From contig NZ_WKJC01000001.1 of NCBI RefSeq assembly GCF_009674675.1, positions 1,247,031 to 1,311,030 of the forward strand: a stretch of 64,000 nucleotides of DNA, read 5' to 3'. The stretch comes from Kangiella sp. HZ709 (GTDB taxonomy: Bacteria; Pseudomonadota; Gammaproteobacteria; Enterobacterales; Kangiellaceae). The notes beneath the pieces are model-generated. The model did not search any database. It was not told the DNA's origin and saw only the letters and a list, made by a program, of their open reading frames with translations. The first letter of the stretch is position 1. Each line of letters opens with the position of its first letter. Made by a program: the position numbers and the translations under genes. This document shows positions 34,692 to 43,605 of the stretch, one piece after another.

Positions 34692-35222
34692 ATGAGTAAA
34701 CCAATCGCACCATTTAATTTCCAACAATGGATTAATGAACACCGCCATTTATTAAAACCACCCGTTTGCAATAAACAAATATTCGAGCAAGACGATTTTA
34801 TTGTGATGGTCGTCGGTGGCCCTAATGGTCGTCGAGATTATCATTACGATGAAGGGCCAGAGTTTTTCTATCAACTTGAAGGAGAGATGCTTTTAAAAAC
34901 GATCCAAGATGGCAAAAAAGTAGATTACCCGATTAAAGCAGGTGAAGTATTTTTATTGCCGCCACGTGTACCTCATTCTCCCGTTCGTTTTGCCGGCTCC
35001 ATTGGTTTAGTCGTTGAGCGAAAAAGAGTTGACGGTGAGCTCGATGGGTTAATGTGGTTTTGTGAAAACTGCGATCATAAACTGTATGAAGAAATGTTCC
35101 CGCTAACTAATGTTGAGAAAGATTTCTTTCCAGTATTCGATCGCTTCTTAGCAAGCGAACAGCACCGTACTTGCGATAACTGCGGTACCGTCATGCCAAA
35201 AGAAAATAGGCTGGAGCTATAA
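34692..35222 (+). CDS. nbaC: 3-Hydroxyanthranilate 3,4-dioxygenase
   Basis: This iron-dependent cupin enzyme opens the ring of 3-hydroxyanthranilate to give 2-amino-3-carboxymuconate semialdehyde (ACMS). The 176-aa sequence has the iron ligands in [17 protein letters not shown] and [13 protein letters not shown]. The bacterial-type C-terminal rubredoxin-like site has two CXXC pairs (CENC and CDNC). Length and order match the Pseudomonas and Ralstonia enzymes. It lies between the deaminase and ACMS decarboxylase genes. Confidence 0.95.
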   Translation: MSKPIAPFNFQQWINEHRHLLKPPVCNKQIFEQDDFIVMVVGGPNGRRDYHYDEGPEFFYQLEGEMLLKTIQDGKKVDYPIKAGEVFLLPPRVPHSPVRFAGSIGLVVERKRVDGELDGLMWFCENCDHKLYEEMFPLTNVEKDFFPVFDRFLASEQHRTCDNCGTVMPKENRLEL

Positions 35223-35224
35223 CT

Positions 35225-36256
35225 ATGACAACAGCTATGAGCTCACTAAAAATAGATATTCATACTCATATCTTGCCGGAGAATTGGCCAAACCTTAAAG
35301 AAAAGTATGGCTATGGTGGTTTCGTTTCATTAGATCATCATAAGTGTGGCTGCGCACGTATGATGGTGGACGATAAATTCTTCCGAGAGATTGAAGAGAA
35401 TTGTTGGTCGCCAGAAGTCCGAATGCATGAGTGCGATCAGCATGGCGTGCATGTGCAAGTTCTCTCAACCGTTCCTGTCATGTTTAACTACTGGGCAAAA
35501 CCTGAAGATACTCATGATTTATCACGTTACTTAAATGACCATATCGCAGGCATTGTCGAAAAATACCCTAAGCGGTTTATAGGTCTAGGTACTGTTGCGA
35601 TGCAGGAGCCAAAATTTGCTATTCAAGAAATGGAACGTTGTGTAAAAGAGTTGGGGTTAGCCGGCATTCAAATCGGTTCACATATTAATGATTGGAATCT
35701 CAGCGATCCTAACTTATTTGAAATTTTCCAGGCAGCTGAAGAGCTTGGCGTAGCCGTCTTTGTTCATCCGTGGGATATGGTTGGTAAAGAGAAAATGGAA
35801 AAATACTGGCTCCCTTGGTTAGTGGGAATGCCGGCGGAAACTTCTTTAGCTATTTGCTCGATGATTTTTGGCGGCGTCTTAGAGCGTTTACCCAATCTTA
35901 GAATTGCATTTGCGCATGGCGGCGGTGGCTTCCCTTCTGCTATTGGACGTATCGAGCATGCATTTGATGTGCGACCTGACTTGCTAGCCGTTGATAATCC
36001 GCATCACCCACGAAAATATTTAGAACAAATTTATTTAGATACCTTAGTGCATGACCCTAATATGTTGAATTATTTAGTCGACTTAATGGGGCCTAAAAAA
36101 TTAGCACTAGGAACCGATTACCCTTTCCCTCTTGGTGAATTAGAGCCAGGTAAGCTAATTACCTCCATGAATTACGATCAAGCCACAAATGACCGCTTAA
36201 TGCATGGCACAGCTTTAGAATGGCTTAATTTAGAAAAGGAATTATTTTTGCCATGA
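35225..36256 (+). CDS. nbaD: 2-Amino-3-carboxymuconate-6-semialdehyde decarboxylase (ACMSD)
   Basis: ACMSD is a zinc amidohydrolase-fold decarboxylase that turns ACMS into 2-aminomuconate semialdehyde and so diverts carbon from quinolinate. The 343-aa protein has the HTHILPE metal motif at the N-terminus, [17 protein letters not shown] and the metal aspartate in [11 protein letters not shown]. It starts 2 nt after the dioxygenase stop and its end overlaps the next gene by 4 bp. Confidence 0.95.
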   Translation: MTTAMSSLKIDIHTHILPENWPNLKEKYGYGGFVSLDHHKCGCARMMVDDKFFREIEENCWSPEVRMHECDQHGVHVQVLSTVPVMFNYWAKPEDTHDLSRYLNDHIAGIVEKYPKRFIGLGTVAMQEPKFAIQEMERCVKELGLAGIQIGSHINDWNLSDPNLFEIFQAAEELGVAVFVHPWDMVGKEKMEKYWLPWLVGMPAETSLAICSMIFGGVLERLPNLRIAFAHGGGGFPSAIGRIEHAFDVRPDLLAVDNPHHPRKYLEQIYLDTLVHDPNMLNYLVDLMGPKKLALGTDYPFPLGELEPGKLITSMNYDQATNDRLMHGTALEWLNLEKELFLP

Positions 36257-37083
36257 AATTGCAGACAGAAATTAACGGCAAGTCATATCGATTAGATATT
36301 GAGAATCCTATTTCATTAGCGATTGCAGTAAAATTTAATGGCGAACAGCCTAATCATTTTGGCGCACCAATCGCTAGTCGTAAACCGCTAGCTGGTGGCG
36401 GTTTTATAGGCGATACTAAGCAAGGTGGTAGCTGTAATGTGGACTTTATATCAATGGTGCCCCATTGCAATGGTACTCACACCGAATCGATCCACCATAT
36501 TGTTGATAGTCCAATTAGCATAGGCAATATCCAAAGCAATAGTATCTCCACAGCGCTAGTTATTAGTGTCACTCCAAAAAACGCACAAGACAGCACTGAC
36601 GCCTATATTCCTGAATTGGATGCAACTGACCGGGTGATCGATTTAGCAGAATTACAATCGCACGTAACAGAAATCGATTTAAATACCGTGGAAGCTTTAG
36701 TGATCAGAACGCTCCCAAATCATGCACATAAAGTTTCCGTTATTTATTCCGAGCAAGCTCAGCCACCTTTTTTTACGCAAAATGCAATGCAATGGCTAGG
36801 CAATAGTTCAATCAAACATTTACTGGTCGACTTTCCTTCTTTAGACAAAATGTATGATGAGGGACACTTAACTAATCATCATTTATTTTGGAACATTAAA
36901 GCCGATAGTCATCAATTGAACGATGATGCATATTTAGATAGAACAGTTACTGAAATGATTTATGTACCTGATCATCTTTCCGATGGACTCTACGCGCTTA
37001 ATTTACAATTCCCTGCTTTTGAACTTGATGCAGCGCCCAGTAGGCCTTTGCTCTATCCGCTAATTTCATTAGATAACGACTAA
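36253..37083 (+). CDS. Cyclase-family protein, probable kynurenine formamidase
   Basis: The 276-aa protein belongs to the metal-dependent cyclase family (KynB relatives). The putative zinc motif reads [12 protein letters not shown]. It is about 65 residues longer than typical KynB, because of an extended N-terminal part. In this operon, between ACMSD and kynureninase, hydrolysis of N-formylkynurenine is the obvious missing step, so that assignment is reasonable. It is inferred from family and position, not from a close match. It overlaps nbaD by 4 bp. Confidence 0.75.
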   Translation: MKLQTEINGKSYRLDIENPISLAIAVKFNGEQPNHFGAPIASRKPLAGGGFIGDTKQGGSCNVDFISMVPHCNGTHTESIHHIVDSPISIGNIQSNSISTALVISVTPKNAQDSTDAYIPELDATDRVIDLAELQSHVTEIDLNTVEALVIRTLPNHAHKVSVIYSEQAQPPFFTQNAMQWLGNSSIKHLLVDFPSLDKMYDEGHLTNHHLFWNIKADSHQLNDDAYLDRTVTEMIYVPDHLSDGLYALNLQFPAFELDAAPSRPLLYPLISLDND

Positions 37084-37093
37084 GATTACTAAC

Positions 37094-38407
37094 ATGAATA
37101 ATTTATCAGACAAGATTTTTTCGCAAGACCATGCGCGCCAGTTAGACTCTCAAGATCCTTTAAGTGAGATGCGCCAAGAATTTCATATTCCAAAACAAGC
37201 AAACGGCGATGATGAAATATATTTTTGTGGTAATTCGCTCGGCTTACAACCCAAGCGTACTCAAGAATACCTAAACTATGAGTTAAGCCAATGGAAAAAA
37301 CTAGGTGTTAAAGGCCATTTCTCAGGCGATTTTCCTTGGATGCCCTACCATGAATTTTTAGCCGAAGAATCCGCTAAATTAGTTGGAGCAAAAACATCCG
37401 AAGTAGTTTGCATGAACTCCTTAACAGCCAACTTGCACTTCATGATGGCAAGCTTCTATCAGCCTAATAAACTGCGCCATAAAATTCTTATCGAAGAACA
37501 TGCCTTCCCTTCCGATCATTATGCGGTCGAATCACAAATTCGTTTTCATGGCTTTGCTCCTAAAGAATCTATGTTACTGGCTAAACCTCGCGCAGGCGAA
37601 GAGACCTTAAGAACTGAAGATATACTGGCGTTAATTGAACAACAGGGTGATGAAATTGCTTTAATTATGCTACCAGGTGTTCAATATTACACTGGCCAGG
37701 TTTTAGATATGAAAAGCATCACTGCAGCAGGCCACGCAAAAGGCTGTCGTGTTGGCTTTGATTTAGCGCATGCTGCTGGCAACATCCCTATGGCGTTACA
37801 TGATTGGGATGTCGACTTCGCAGCTTGGTGCTCCTATAAATATTTAAATTCTGGTCCTGGCTCAGTTGCAGGCTGTTTTATTCATGAAAGACATCATAAA
37901 GCTGAACTCTATTTGAATAATGAGCTACCTCGTTTTGCCGGCTGGTGGGGGCATGATAAAGAATCACGCTTTAGAATGGAGAATAACTTTCTACCTATCG
38001 AGACCGCAGAATCTTGGCAACTATCCAATCCTCCGATACTATCTTTAGCCGCAATACGCGCTTCACTTGATACAGTAAAGCAAGCTGGTGGCATTGAGAT
38101 ATTACGCCAAAAATCGATCAAATTGACTCGGTATTTGCGTGAACTTCTCAATCAAGAATTGGGTAATGATATTACAATTCTTACACCTGAAGATATTCAT
38201 GCTTCAGGTGCTCAATTATCCATAGCGGTTGATTTGCATGGACTAGACAGCAAAACAGTTTTTGATCGCATTGAAGCGGCAGGCGTCACGTGTGATTTTC
38301 GTCACCCTAATGTTATTCGAGTGGCTCCCGTACCTCTTTATAATTCATTCGAAGACTGTTTCAAATTTACTTCTATACTTAAAAAAGCATTAGGGGTTAA
38401 TTTATGA
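37094..38407 (+). CDS. kynU: Kynureninase
   Basis: Kynureninase is a PLP enzyme that cleaves kynurenine or 3-hydroxykynurenine to (hydroxy)anthranilate and alanine. The 437-aa product has IYFCGNSLGLQPK, the FDLAHAAGN segment with the PLP-contacting aspartate, and the PLP lysine in AWCSYKYLNSGPGSVAG. The N-terminal DPLSEMRQEFHIP is also family-typical. It overlaps the start of the monooxygenase gene (ATGA), and 3-hydroxykynurenine is the likely main substrate here. Confidence 0.96.
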   Translation: MNNLSDKIFSQDHARQLDSQDPLSEMRQEFHIPKQANGDDEIYFCGNSLGLQPKRTQEYLNYELSQWKKLGVKGHFSGDFPWMPYHEFLAEESAKLVGAKTSEVVCMNSLTANLHFMMASFYQPNKLRHKILIEEHAFPSDHYAVESQIRFHGFAPKESMLLAKPRAGEETLRTEDILALIEQQGDEIALIMLPGVQYYTGQVLDMKSITAAGHAKGCRVGFDLAHAAGNIPMALHDWDVDFAAWCSYKYLNSGPGSVAGCFIHERHHKAELYLNNELPRFAGWWGHDKESRFRMENNFLPIETAESWQLSNPPILSLAAIRASLDTVKQAGGIEILRQKSIKLTRYLRELLNQELGNDITILTPEDIHASGAQLSIAVDLHGLDSKTVFDRIEAAGVTCDFRHPNVIRVAPVPLYNSFEDCFKFTSILKKALGVNL

Positions 38408-39780
38408 TAGAAGCGAAGTTTGAGCAACACATTACGATTATTGGTGCAGGCTTAGTTGGCTCTTTGATGGCAATTTATCTTGGGCAACGCGGTTACAAAG
38501 TCACTGTTTTTGAAAAACTTCCTGATATCCGTCAAGAAGCTATTCCAGCTGGCCGCTCAATTAATCTAGCATTAGCCAATCGCGGCATCCGCCCTTTGCA
38601 ACAAGTTGGTGTGATGGAGCAAGTGGAAAAGCTGCTTATACCAATGAAAGGCCGAATGCTGCATGATATTGAAGGTAATTTGCAGTTTCAATCTTATGGT
38701 CAAAAAGTTGAAGAAGTTATCTATTCTGTATCTAGGGCCGGACTAGTAAGCTTATTACGCGATCAAGCAGAAGCAACTGGAAAAGTCACTTTCAATTTCA
38801 AACATAAATTAGAAGCCATTGATTTTGATGCCAATACTATCGAAATTACTGACCTACCCAACCAGAACCACTTCACTCATAAGTTTGATGTTTTACTTGG
38901 CACCGATGGTGCAGGCTCAAAAGTTAGAAGACTAATGCAAGCCAATGGCATTGAAGGTTTTAGTTCGGAATTACTTGAGCATAACTATAAAGAACTGACT
39001 ATTCCTGCAAGTAAAACTGGTCAATATTTAATTGAGAAAGAAGCCTTGCATATTTGGCCGCGTGGTGGCTACATGTTAATTGCATTGCCAAATCCTGAGG
39101 GTGACTTTACACTGACCCTTTTTATGCCAAAAGATGGCAAAGATAGTTTTGCGCAGCTCGCCGATAAAACTGCGGTCGATGCTTTCTTTCAAAAGCACTT
39201 TAAAGATGCTTATGATCTTATTCCTAATTTAAGTGATGAGTTTTTTAATAATCCAACCGGAATTTTAGGCACAGTCCGTAGTGAAAATTGGCTGCATAAA
39301 AACGTTTTGCTATTTGGTGATGCGTCACATGCTATTGTCCCCTTTCATGGACAAGGTATGAATTGTGGTTTTGAAGATTGCGCTGAACTCAATACAATGC
39401 TTAATCGCTTTCAAGATGACTGGTCTCGTGCCATGCCAGAGTTTACACGTCGTAGAATAGACAATGCTAATGCCATAGCCGATATGGCACTGGATAATTA
39501 TATTGAAATGCGCGACTCGGTTCGTGATCCAAAATTTCATCTTAAAAAAGCCATTGCATTCGAGTTAGAAAATAAATATCCAAATAAATTTATCCCGCGC
39601 TACTCTATGGTCATGTTTCATCATATCCCTTATGCAATGGCGCAATCTCGTGGTGAAATTCAAGCTAACATTTTGCAACAATTAACCACTGACGTTGAAG
39701 ATATAGATGCAGTAAACTGGAAGCATGCCGATGTGTTAATTTCTGAACTAGCCACCATCCCAAGAGAATATTTACCATGA
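38404..39780 (+). CDS. kmo: Kynurenine 3-monooxygenase
   Basis: This FAD hydroxylase makes 3-hydroxykynurenine from kynurenine with NADPH and oxygen. The 458-aa protein has the GAGLVGS dinucleotide motif near residue 14, the GRSINLALANRG segment, the DG motif in LLGTDGAGSKVRR and GDASHAIVPFHGQGMNCGFEDC. Length equals the Pseudomonas enzyme. Overlaps of 4 bp on both sides show tight translational coupling with kynU and the next gene. Confidence 0.96.
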   Translation: MIEAKFEQHITIIGAGLVGSLMAIYLGQRGYKVTVFEKLPDIRQEAIPAGRSINLALANRGIRPLQQVGVMEQVEKLLIPMKGRMLHDIEGNLQFQSYGQKVEEVIYSVSRAGLVSLLRDQAEATGKVTFNFKHKLEAIDFDANTIEITDLPNQNHFTHKFDVLLGTDGAGSKVRRLMQANGIEGFSSELLEHNYKELTIPASKTGQYLIEKEALHIWPRGGYMLIALPNPEGDFTLTLFMPKDGKDSFAQLADKTAVDAFFQKHFKDAYDLIPNLSDEFFNNPTGILGTVRSENWLHKNVLLFGDASHAIVPFHGQGMNCGFEDCAELNTMLNRFQDDWSRAMPEFTRRRIDNANAIADMALDNYIEMRDSVRDPKFHLKKAIAFELENKYPNKFIPRYSMVMFHHIPYAMAQSRGEIQANILQQLTTDVEDIDAVNWKHADVLISELATIPREYLP

Positions 39781-40802
39781 AATATAAATCGTTAAACTTA
39801 ATATTATTATCCGTTTTTAGTCTTACGGCTTGCGCGCAAAGTAAATCCGTTAAGCCACAAGAGCTATCTACTGAAGACATGATGGCTTATCTTGTTGATG
39901 ATAATAAATTAGGACGCGAAACAGGCAGTAAGCCGATGATTGAAATCCAGCAATGGCTGATTGAACAGTATCAAGCCATCGGTCTAAAACCTCTGCCGAA
40001 CGCAAAATCTTTTCGTCAAGAATTTGTAGCAAAGACGAAAAAAGCTGAACTTGATGCGGTGAATATTATCGGAGCTATCGACTGCAACTGCGATAATGAT
40101 AAATACCTGATCATTGGCGCTCATTATGATCATGTTGGTATAAACAATAAACTGAAAGGCGACCAAATTTTTAATGGCGCCGATGATGATGCCAGCGGCG
40201 TAGTTGCTTCGTTAATTATTGCTAGGGAGTTAGCAAAAGCGCCAAAGCTTCCTTTCAATATCATTATCGCAGCCTGGGATGCGGAAGAAAAAGGCTTGTT
40301 AGGCTCAAAGCACTTTGTTGATAACCCATTAGTACCATTGAATAAAATCGAGTCTGGTTTTATGTTTGAGTTAGTTGGCTCAAAAAGTGAACCTAACAAC
40401 GCTTGGATGACCGGTTTCGCCTACTCATCACTTTACCCTGAGATGAAATCTCAACTTAAGAAACAAGGTTGGACTCTTGGAGAAGATCCTTTTGCCGAGC
40501 AATTCTTATTTATGCGCTCAGATAATGCCCCTTTCGCCATGATGGATATGACCAAAGAAAAAAGCAATCAAGTTTTTATGGAAGGGAAAAAAGCTGATAT
40601 TACCGGTATTCCCATGCATGCGATGTCTATTTGGAAAGGGCAACCTCATTATCATCAAGTCGGTGATGACCTATCAGTCATTGATTTTGAAAACTTAACC
40701 AACTTTTCTATCGCCGTTGCCAATGCGATTAAATCATTGCCTGAAGATACCAAGATTGAATGGTTGGAAAATCCGCATTTTAACTTTAAGCGCCCTCAAT
40801 AA
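39777..40802 (+). CDS. M28-family zinc aminopeptidase lipoprotein
   Basis: The 341-aa protein has a lipoprotein signal (lipobox LTAC). The M28 dinuclear zinc motifs are GAHYDHVG, NGADDDASGV and the catalytic WDAEEKGLLGS, with the last ligand probably in GMPMHAMSIW-like GIPMHAMSIW. It should sit at the cell envelope and release amino acids from peptides. It is the last gene of the kynurenine operon and overlaps kmo by 4 bp. Co-expression with tryptophan breakdown suggests peptide scavenging feeds the pathway, which is inference. Confidence 0.88.
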   Translation: MKYKSLNLILLSVFSLTACAQSKSVKPQELSTEDMMAYLVDDNKLGRETGSKPMIEIQQWLIEQYQAIGLKPLPNAKSFRQEFVAKTKKAELDAVNIIGAIDCNCDNDKYLIIGAHYDHVGINNKLKGDQIFNGADDDASGVVASLIIARELAKAPKLPFNIIIAAWDAEEKGLLGSKHFVDNPLVPLNKIESGFMFELVGSKSEPNNAWMTGFAYSSLYPEMKSQLKKQGWTLGEDPFAEQFLFMRSDNAPFAMMDMTKEKSNQVFMEGKKADITGIPMHAMSIWKGQPHYHQVGDDLSVIDFENLTNFSIAVANAIKSLPEDTKIEWLENPHFNFKRPQ

Positions 40803-40821
40803 AGCAAGTTTCCTAATAAAA

Positions 40822-40853
40822 AAGAGCTTCATCTGAAGCTCTTTATTTTTTTA
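40822..40853 (+). terminator. Terminator of the kynurenine operon
   Basis: AAAGAGCTTCA and TGAAGCTCTTT form an 11-bp stem with a 2-nt centre followed by a T-rich run. It overlaps the last codons of the convergent HIT-family gene, which also uses part of this structure. Confidence 0.88.
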
Positions 40854-41248
40854 AATAAATTTCTAAAGCGAAACAGTATTTCTTCTAAGGAATCCTTGCT
40901 GTATTGCTTAGCAACACTATGCCCCCAAACAGGAGCTGGCCAAGCGATATCTGTCTTGAACCGCGCGACGTGATGAATATGTAATTGAGAAACCAGATTG
41001 CCAAGCGCAGCCACATTCATCTTATCTGCGTTAAACCCTTGCGCCATTAACTCTAGGACTTTATTAGATTCCTGCATCAGAATATTTTGCTGCTGATTGC
41101 TCAACTGAAATATCTCAGTGACTTCTTTAATTTTAGGTACGAGGATAATCCAAGGAAATTGTGAGTCATTCATCAGCAAAAATTTACATAAATCCGATTC
41201 ACCGACTTCATGCGTATCCTTGGCCAAGATCGGATCTAACTCAAACAT
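40829..41248 (-). CDS. HIT-family hydrolase
   Basis: The 139-aa protein is a histidine-triad protein. The segment SQLHIHHVARF carries the triad region, and NLVSQLHIH is characteristic of bacterial HIT proteins. Members hydrolyse nucleotide phosphoramidates or dinucleoside phosphates. The C-terminal part is longer than in HinT. It overlaps the stop of mrcB, so it is co-transcribed with it. The substrate is unknown. Confidence 0.85.
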   Translation of the reverse strand: MFELDPILAKDTHEVGESDLCKFLLMNDSQFPWIILVPKIKEVTEIFQLSNQQQNILMQESNKVLELMAQGFNADKMNVAALGNLVSQLHIHHVARFKTDIAWPAPVWGHSVAKQYSKDSLEEILFRFRNLFKKIKSFR

Positions 41249-43515
41249 TAATATTCCTCACAATCTTGCTTTTGAGTTGGTGCTTTACCATAAGCAAAAG
41301 GAATACTTTCAGTTCTCTTGCAATAATCACCCGCCAAGTTGCCTGTATCTAGGTCAATACGTTGCCACTCAATATCCTGGTGATAACCAAGTTTTAAAGA
41401 TTGAGTATTAATCCCTTCAAAAATATCAATAAACACTGGAAGGGCAGCAGAAGAGCCTGTTATGTTGGACGCTTTATTATCATCTCGCCCAATCCAAACA
41501 ACGCCTAAGTGTTCTTGGGAAAAACCTGCAAACCAAGAATCTTTTAAATCATTAGTGGTGCCTGTTTTACCTGCAAAATTGGTCCATGGGATTTTATTTT
41601 TCAAACGTTTGCTCGTTCCACTTTTAGTGGCATTTAAAAGGTTGGACGTAATTAAGTAGTTATGAATTTCACTCATCACTCTTTTCGACTCTATTGGATA
41701 ACGCTCTAATAAGCCGCCATCACTATCGGTTACAGCTTCAATTGCTGACGGTTTAATTTGTAAACCGCCACTAGCTAGAACTTGATATAACTGGGTTAAC
41801 TCTAATGGAGATAACTCTAATACGCCCAATGGTAAAGCATCCAAAGCCCTAACTTTGTCTACTCCAAGCGACTCTATGTAATCGGCAACATCCGACACGC
41901 CGATTTGCTGAGTCAGTTTAACCATCGGGATATTGTATGATTTGCTAAGCGCTTCAAACAGAGTCACCTTCCCATGAAATTTTTCATCATAATTTTGAGG
42001 TTCCCAATTAGTACCATCCCTTTGCGGTAAGCTAATTTTATTATCAATAATCATTTGATTAAGCTGGATGGAATCATTCTCTGCTAATGCTGCTGCCACT
42101 ACAAAAGGTTTTATCACTGAACCAATTTGCCTTTTTGCATCTAACGCTCGATTAAAACCCGAATAACCTTCTTTTCTGTCACCTACAAATGCAACAATTT
42201 TGCCAGAAGTTGCTTCTGTAATAATGACCGCTGATTGTAAGGTGCCTTCTTCAATCCCCCGCGTGCTTTCAACATCTTGCATCGCTTTACTTAAGCGAGT
42301 TTCTAAATAACGTTGAGTGACGGGATCTAAGGTTGTGAAGATCCTTAGACCTTCTGAGTTTAACTCCTCATCAGAATAACCTTGTTTTAATTCTCGCTTG
42401 ACCAAATCCATAAATGCTGGAACTTTTGATAAGTTTAACTGAGGTTTTTTAACGATTGCCAAACTGGTTTGCAGTTGTTCTTCATACTCAACTTCAGTTA
42501 ACACCCCCTTATCAAGCATCAATTTCAACACAAGGTTACGTCTTTTTAAGGCATTTTGGGGATTACGATAAGGATCGAAACTTGTAGGCCCTTTCAACAC
42601 GGCTACTAATAAAGCAGATTGAGCGACAGTCAATTTATCGATAGGTTTATCAAAATAGTATTGACTGGCTAAGCCCACGCCATGGATAGCCCTATTTTTA
42701 TCTTGACCAAAAAAGACTTCATTAAAATACGCCTGTAGAATTTCATCTTTTTCATAACGAACTTCAAGAATCATTGCCATTATGGCTTCTCTAAATTTTC
42801 GCCATAAACTTCTTTCTCGCGTTAAAAAATAATTTTTAACCAATTGCTGAGTAATAGTGCTACCGCCATGTGAACGACCATCATTATTGATGTTATACCA
42901 AACAGCTCTTGCAATACCTTTTAAAGAAATTCCATAGTGATCATAAAAGCCTTGATCCTCAGTGACTATCAAAGCCTGCTTTAATGAGTCAGGAATCTCA
43001 TTAAGTTTTACTAACAATCGATCTTCTTGATGATTTGGATAAATCTGTCCGATCAACAAAGGATCTAAGCGGGCATATTGTAATGGTTCACCATTTACAT
43101 GATCTTTTAGGTCTTCTACTTTGCTATTACCTAGGTTAAAGGCAATTTCGCGCGCGGGGGCATGCTCATCCCAGAATTTAAAATCACGTGCATAGATATA
43201 AAAATAATCACCATAGTTCTCATAATCACCAGCCCTTACTGCTTTAACGGTTTTACGATAGCCTAATAATTGTAGCTCCTGCTTTAATCGCTCAGGTGTC
43301 AAAGATTTGCCTTCAGCTAAAATTAATGGCTGTCCGTAAACTCTTGCCGGCAATTGCCACTTCTTCCCTTCAAATTGTTTTTTAATTTGCGCATCTGAAT
43401 AGATGACCAAGACAAACAAAAAGGCTAAGCCTAATAGGGAAATCCTGAAGAAAAACTTTTTAAGACGCTGCCATTTTGTTTTAACAGCTTTTGAAGGTTT
43501 CTTTGCTTTGGGCAT
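41248..43515 (-). CDS. mrcB: Penicillin-binding protein 1B
   Basis: This second class A PBP has a short basic cytoplasmic tail, a membrane segment (about 25-43) and a UB2H-like region that in E. coli binds LpoB (WQLPARVYGQPLIL and LLGYRKT). The glycosyltransferase domain follows (VTEDQGFYDHYGIS; GGSTITQQLVKNYFL). The transpeptidase domain has the nucleophile in QIGSVIKPFVVA, SKSYN and KTGTTNDLKDSWF. The 755-aa length fits. Together with mrcA it gives the usual pair of bifunctional synthases. Confidence 0.96.
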   Translation of the reverse strand: MPKAKKPSKAVKTKWQRLKKFFFRISLLGLAFLFVLVIYSDAQIKKQFEGKKWQLPARVYGQPLILAEGKSLTPERLKQELQLLGYRKTVKAVRAGDYENYGDYFYIYARDFKFWDEHAPAREIAFNLGNSKVEDLKDHVNGEPLQYARLDPLLIGQIYPNHQEDRLLVKLNEIPDSLKQALIVTEDQGFYDHYGISLKGIARAVWYNINNDGRSHGGSTITQQLVKNYFLTRERSLWRKFREAIMAMILEVRYEKDEILQAYFNEVFFGQDKNRAIHGVGLASQYYFDKPIDKLTVAQSALLVAVLKGPTSFDPYRNPQNALKRRNLVLKLMLDKGVLTEVEYEEQLQTSLAIVKKPQLNLSKVPAFMDLVKRELKQGYSDEELNSEGLRIFTTLDPVTQRYLETRLSKAMQDVESTRGIEEGTLQSAVIITEATSGKIVAFVGDRKEGYSGFNRALDAKRQIGSVIKPFVVAAALAENDSIQLNQMIIDNKISLPQRDGTNWEPQNYDEKFHGKVTLFEALSKSYNIPMVKLTQQIGVSDVADYIESLGVDKVRALDALPLGVLELSPLELTQLYQVLASGGLQIKPSAIEAVTDSDGGLLERYPIESKRVMSEIHNYLITSNLLNATKSGTSKRLKNKIPWTNFAGKTGTTNDLKDSWFAGFSQEHLGVVWIGRDDNKASNITGSSAALPVFIDIFEGINTQSLKLGYHQDIEWQRIDLDTGNLAGDYCKRTESIPFAYGKAPTQKQDCEEY

Positions 43516-43605
43516 ATAACTAACGATATTGCTATAAAATTAACTTATGATAGCAAAATCCCTAGCCTAAAAAATAGGAATATAATGATGAATTATGGCA
43601 ATTGA

